From positions 434,001-498,000 of the forward strand of contig CALSAQ010000001.1 in NCBI GenBank assembly GCA_943372995.1: a stretch of DNA of 64,000 bases, written 5' to 3'. Of the stretch, positions 61,372-64,000 are shown piece by piece. The notes below the pieces were generated by a model. It ran no database searches, was not told the origin of the DNA, and saw nothing but the letters and a program-made list of their open reading frames with translations. Positions within the stretch are counted from its first letter, which is position 1, and each line of letters begins with the position of its first letter. Source of the DNA: CAJBVG01 sp943372995 (lineage in GTDB: Bacteria; Bacteroidota; Bacteroidia; Sphingobacteriales; Sphingobacteriaceae). Position numbers and translations under genes: made by a program.

Positions 61372-62367
61372 ATGGAAACAGTTGTTAGCGGAATTAGATC
61401 AACCGGAAATTTACATTTAGGAAATTATTTTGGAGCTGTACAGAACTTTTTGAAAATGCAGTACGAGTATAAGTGCTATTTTTTCATTGCTGATTATCAC
61501 TCCTTAACTACACATCCTACCCCAGCTGATTTACACAGTAATGTGCGCAGGGTATTAATTGAATACCTAGCTGCTGGAATAGACCCTGAACAGTCGACTA
61601 TATACATTCAATCGGATGTTCCAGAGGTTACAGAGCTTTATTTGTTACTAAACATGAATGCCTACGTTGGTGAGTTAGAACGTGCTACCTCGTTTAAAGA
61701 TAAAGTAAGAGCAAACCCTGATAACGTAAATGCAGGTTTATTAACCTATCCTGTATTAATGGCTGCAGATATTTTATTACATCGTGCAACTAAAGTTCCT
61801 GTTGGTAAAGACCAAGAGCAACATTTAGAAATGACGAGAACTTTTGGAAATCGTTTTAACAGAATGTATAATGTGGAATATTTCCCAGAAGCACATGCCT
61901 TTAACTTTGGAACCGCTTTGGTGAAAATTCCAGGATTAGACGGAAAAGGAAAAATGGGAAAATCAGAAGGTGAGAATAATGCTGTTTTTTTAGGCGATTC
62001 TCCAGAAATGATTAAAAAAAAAGTAATGAAAGCGGTTACCGACTCTGGGCCTACAGAAATGAATCAAACAAAACCTGAGATTATCCAGAATTTATTTGAT
62101 ATTATGAAAGCAGTATCTCCTGCAAGCACTGTTGAGCATTTCGAAGATTTATATAATAAATGTGAAATTCGATATGGGGATATGAAAAAACAATTAACTG
62201 AAGACATCACTCATTTCTTAACCCCTATACGCGAACGAATAGAAGAGATTGATAAAGATAACGATTACTTAAAAAAGGTCGTTCAATTAGGAACAGAAAA
62301 AGCACGAGAAAGTGCTTCTAAAACCATTCGTGAAGCCAGAGAAATTATAGGCTTTAAGAAATTCTAA
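61372..62367 (+). CDS. trpS: tryptophanyl-tRNA synthetase
   Basis: 331 residues, class I synthetase. HIGH-like GNLHLGNYFGA near 12-22 and KMSKS-like KMGKSEG near 196-202 flank the Rossmann domain; the substrate pocket has Y126-like residues and D141-like QEQHLEMTRTFG. It charges tRNA-Trp. Promoter at 61360-61367. Confidence 0.97.
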   Translation: METVVSGIRSTGNLHLGNYFGAVQNFLKMQYEYKCYFFIADYHSLTTHPTPADLHSNVRRVLIEYLAAGIDPEQSTIYIQSDVPEVTELYLLLNMNAYVGELERATSFKDKVRANPDNVNAGLLTYPVLMAADILLHRATKVPVGKDQEQHLEMTRTFGNRFNRMYNVEYFPEAHAFNFGTALVKIPGLDGKGKMGKSEGENNAVFLGDSPEMIKKKVMKAVTDSGPTEMNQTKPEIIQNLFDIMKAVSPASTVEHFEDLYNKCEIRYGDMKKQLTEDITHFLTPIRERIEEIDKDNDYLKKVVQLGTEKARESASKTIREAREIIGFKKF

Positions 62368-62410
62368 AAAAATATAAAAAAGAGTTTTATATTGGATAAA
62401 ATTTAAAAAT

Positions 62411-63052
62411 ATGCACATTGCCATTGTTGGAAATATTGGAGCTGGGAAAACCACTTTAACTGAATTACTTGCAAAACATTATAACTGGGAAGCTCAATAC
62501 GAAGCTGTTGATGAAAATCCTTATTTAGAGGATTTCTATCAAGACATGAAACGTTGGGCATTCAACCTACAGATTTATTTTTTAAACTCACGCTTTAAAC
62601 AAATTGTAGAAATACAAAGTGGTAAAAAAGAGATTGTGCAAGACCGCACCATTTATGAAGATGCTTATATTTTTGCAGCAAACCTTCACGATATGGGATT
62701 AATGTCGAGTCGCGATTACAACAATTACCTAGATGTATTCGAATCAGTTAAAGCATTTATTAATGCTCCTGATCTATTAATTTACTTAAAAGCATCGGTA
62801 CCTACATTGGTTAATCAAATTCAGAAACGAGGAAGAGAATACGAGTCGGGAATACGTTTAGATTATCTTTCGAAGTTAAATGAACGTTATGAAAACTGGA
62901 TTGGTAATTATAAAGAAGGGAAATTACTTACTATAAACGTAGATCGAATTAATTTTGCCGATAAACCAGAAGATCTTGGTGAAATTATTCAGAAAATAGA
63001 TGCTGAATTATTCAGTTTATTTTCGCCCAAAACATCCAAAAGCAAAAAATGA
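62411..63052 (+). CDS. deoxynucleoside kinase
   Basis: 213 residues, full length for bacterial dNK. P-loop GNIGAGKTT at 7-15, DRTIYED near 76-82 with catalytic D/R and substrate R, and a LID region KRGREYESGIRLDYL. It phosphorylates deoxyadenosine, deoxycytidine or deoxyguanosine for salvage. The next ATG overlaps its stop (ATGA). Confidence 0.92.
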   Translation: MHIAIVGNIGAGKTTLTELLAKHYNWEAQYEAVDENPYLEDFYQDMKRWAFNLQIYFLNSRFKQIVEIQSGKKEIVQDRTIYEDAYIFAANLHDMGLMSSRDYNNYLDVFESVKAFINAPDLLIYLKASVPTLVNQIQKRGREYESGIRLDYLSKLNERYENWIGNYKEGKLLTINVDRINFADKPEDLGEIIQKIDAELFSLFSPKTSKSKK

Positions 63053-63804
63053 TTAAAGCAATAGGCATTATTCCCGCACGCTTTGCTTCTACCCGATTCC
63101 CAGGTAAGCCATTAATCGACTTGGCTGGTAAAAGCATGATACAACGTGTTTACGAACGATGCCTGCTTAGCTCCTCATTATCGGAAGTGATTGTCGCTAC
63201 CGACGATGAAATCATATATAACCATGTTAGTAGTTTCGGAGGAAAGGTATGTATGACCTCCCCACTTCATCCAAGTGGAACAGATCGTTGTGCAGAGGTT
63301 TTAGAACAATTGAATCTAGAAGCCGACGTAATAGTAAACATACAAGGCGATGAACCTCTAATTAATCCTCATCAAATTGATTTATTGGTAAACTGCTTTA
63401 CAGATTCACGAACTCAAATAGCAACCTTAATTAAGGTTATCACTCAAAACGATATTCTACTCAACCCCAATACTCCTAAAGTAATATTAGATGCTGAGCA
63501 ATTTGCTATCTATTTTTCTAGAGAGAGTATTCCACACATTAGAAATACCAATACCAGTGAATGGCTCAGCAAACATACATTCTATCAACATATTGGAATA
63601 TATGCCTATCAGCCCAGCGTATTAAAATCTATTACTAAACTCCTACCCTCAACTCTCGAAAAAGCCGAATCTTTAGAACAACTGAGATGGATAGAAAATG
63701 GCTATAAAATTAAAACCGCAATTACAGAAGAAGAAACCATTGCCATTGATGCCCCTGAAGATGTAGCTAGAGTTTTAGACATAATTGTAAATTACAAATT
63801 GTAA
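63049..63804 (+). CDS. kdsB: 3-deoxy-manno-octulosonate cytidylyltransferase
   Basis: 251 residues. It activates Kdo as CMP-Kdo. Signatures: GIIPARFASTRFPGKPL at 6-22, VYERCLLSSSLSEVIVATDD, SGTDRCAEV and NIQGDEP with Asp near 103. Its last codons (VNYKL) are written by the first heptamer units of the array that follows, so the C-terminal end is probably repeat-derived. ATGA-coupled to the deoxynucleoside kinase. Confidence 0.95.
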   Translation: MIKAIGIIPARFASTRFPGKPLIDLAGKSMIQRVYERCLLSSSLSEVIVATDDEIIYNHVSSFGGKVCMTSPLHPSGTDRCAEVLEQLNLEADVIVNIQGDEPLINPHQIDLLVNCFTDSRTQIATLIKVITQNDILLNPNTPKVILDAEQFAIYFSRESIPHIRNTNTSEWLSKHTFYQHIGIYAYQPSVLKSITKLLPSTLEKAESLEQLRWIENGYKIKTAITEEETIAIDAPEDVARVLDIIVNYKL

Positions 63805-63842
63805 ATTGTAAATTATACGAGGTACGAATTACGAGTTACGAG
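63784..63842. repeat. heptamer array invading the kdsB 3' end
   Basis: ATTGTAA (63784), ATTACAA (63791), ATTGTAA (63798, 63805), ATTATAC (63812), GAGGTAC (63819), GAATTAC (63826), GAGTTAC (63833) and a partial GAG. The TAA stop of kdsB (63802-63804) is the end of the third unit. The unit changes from ATTGTAA to GARTTAC within the array. Confidence 0.8.
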
Positions 63843-63851
63843 AAATAAAGT

Positions 63852-64000
63852 ATGAAAAGACTATTACTCTTCTTAATCTGTTGTGTAACATTTACAGGTA
63901 TCGTGCAAGCACAATATACTGCCGATGTATTACCTGGATTTGAGCAGCAACGCATCCGCATGAATCCTGATAAATCTGGAGAAGTTATTTGTACGATAGT
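63852..64000 (+). CDS. exported protein, truncated by the window end
   Basis: Only the first 49 codons are present. A signal peptide of about 20 residues (LLLFLICCVTFTGIVQAQ) is followed by YTADVLPGFEQQRIRM. The sequence resembles the start of Bacteroidota exported alpha/beta hydrolases by my memory only, so the product is not assigned. It begins 9 nt after a heptamer array. Confidence 0.5.
   Translation, partial: MKRLLLFLICCVTFTGIVQAQYTADVLPGFEQQRIRMNPDKSGEVICTI

Overview
The window is a 64-kb, densely coded, AT-rich chromosomal stretch from a member of the Bacteroidota. Evidence for the phylum: perfect or near-perfect TAnnTTTG '-7' promoter boxes in front of the tRNA, rnpB and many protein genes; few recognisable Shine-Dalgarno sequences; a PorT-family barrel, a PorE-like OmpA protein and a protein with a type IX secretion (T9SS) C-terminal sorting domain; DUF4369/TlpA, DUF2795, DUF4412-like and LolC/E-type genes of the Bacteroidota kind. 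I cannot fix the order or genus. About 63 protein genes, one tRNA (Ser, anticodon TGA) and RNase P RNA are supported. No rRNA, insertion sequence, prophage or CRISPR array is visible, and no gene-free stretch longer than 300 bases exists.

Layout. 1-7 kb: small unknown gene, tRNA-Ser with a duplicated 3' end and several hairpins, ferritin/VIT1 iron exporter, mazG, lipoprotein, LolC/E-like permease, NamZ-like muramidase, fmt. 7-15 kb: class IV aminotransferase, rluD, rnpB (divergent from rluD), an NtrC-type regulator, a Y-family polymerase, lepA, folD. 15-26 kb: queE, PorE-like OmpA protein, kdsA, recQ, kdsD, mannose-1-phosphate guanylyltransferase, PhoR/PhoB-like two-component pair. 26-34 kb: TlpA-type lipoprotein, gatB, acyltransferase, alaS, M23 peptidase, MerR regulator. 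34-41 kb: two outer-membrane-type proteins overlapping into comEC, then a DUF4412-like protein and an LTA-synthase-type phosphotransferase. 41-49 kb: Nudix, CDF transporter, Gre-like factor, lipoprotein, PorT-family barrel, aminotransferase, heptose kinase, POTRA/BamA-like barrel, ABC exporter. 49-52 kb: hipB-hipA-DUF5946 module and DUF4180. 52-64 kb: TraB-like lipase/hydrolase-fold protein, MacB-like permease, queA, ispD, T9SS substrate pair, DUF2795, cobalamin adenosyltransferase, ABC ATPase, gatC, plsC, trpS, deoxynucleoside kinase, kdsB and the start of another exported protein.

How genes work together. Kdo synthesis (kdsD, kdsA, kdsB), heptose kinase and a GDP-mannose enzyme supply lipopolysaccharide and surface sugars; gatB, gatC, alaS, trpS, fmt, lepA, rluD, queE, queA and tRNA-Ser serve translation; M23 peptidase, NamZ, LolC/E-like and BamA-like proteins serve the envelope.

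The most unusual features are (i) about ten intergenic arrays of 7- or 8-bp tandem units, each with its own unit, often folded as near-perfect inverted halves and usually abutting or supplying a stop codon; (ii) a set of genes whose start codon lies only 3-6 nt after a TAnnTTTG box, implying near-leaderless mRNAs; (iii) an outer-membrane barrel with a helix-hairpin-helix-like region translationally coupled to comEC, a candidate DNA-uptake module; and (iv) a tRNA-Ser 3' end copied 162 bp downstream with CCA encoded.
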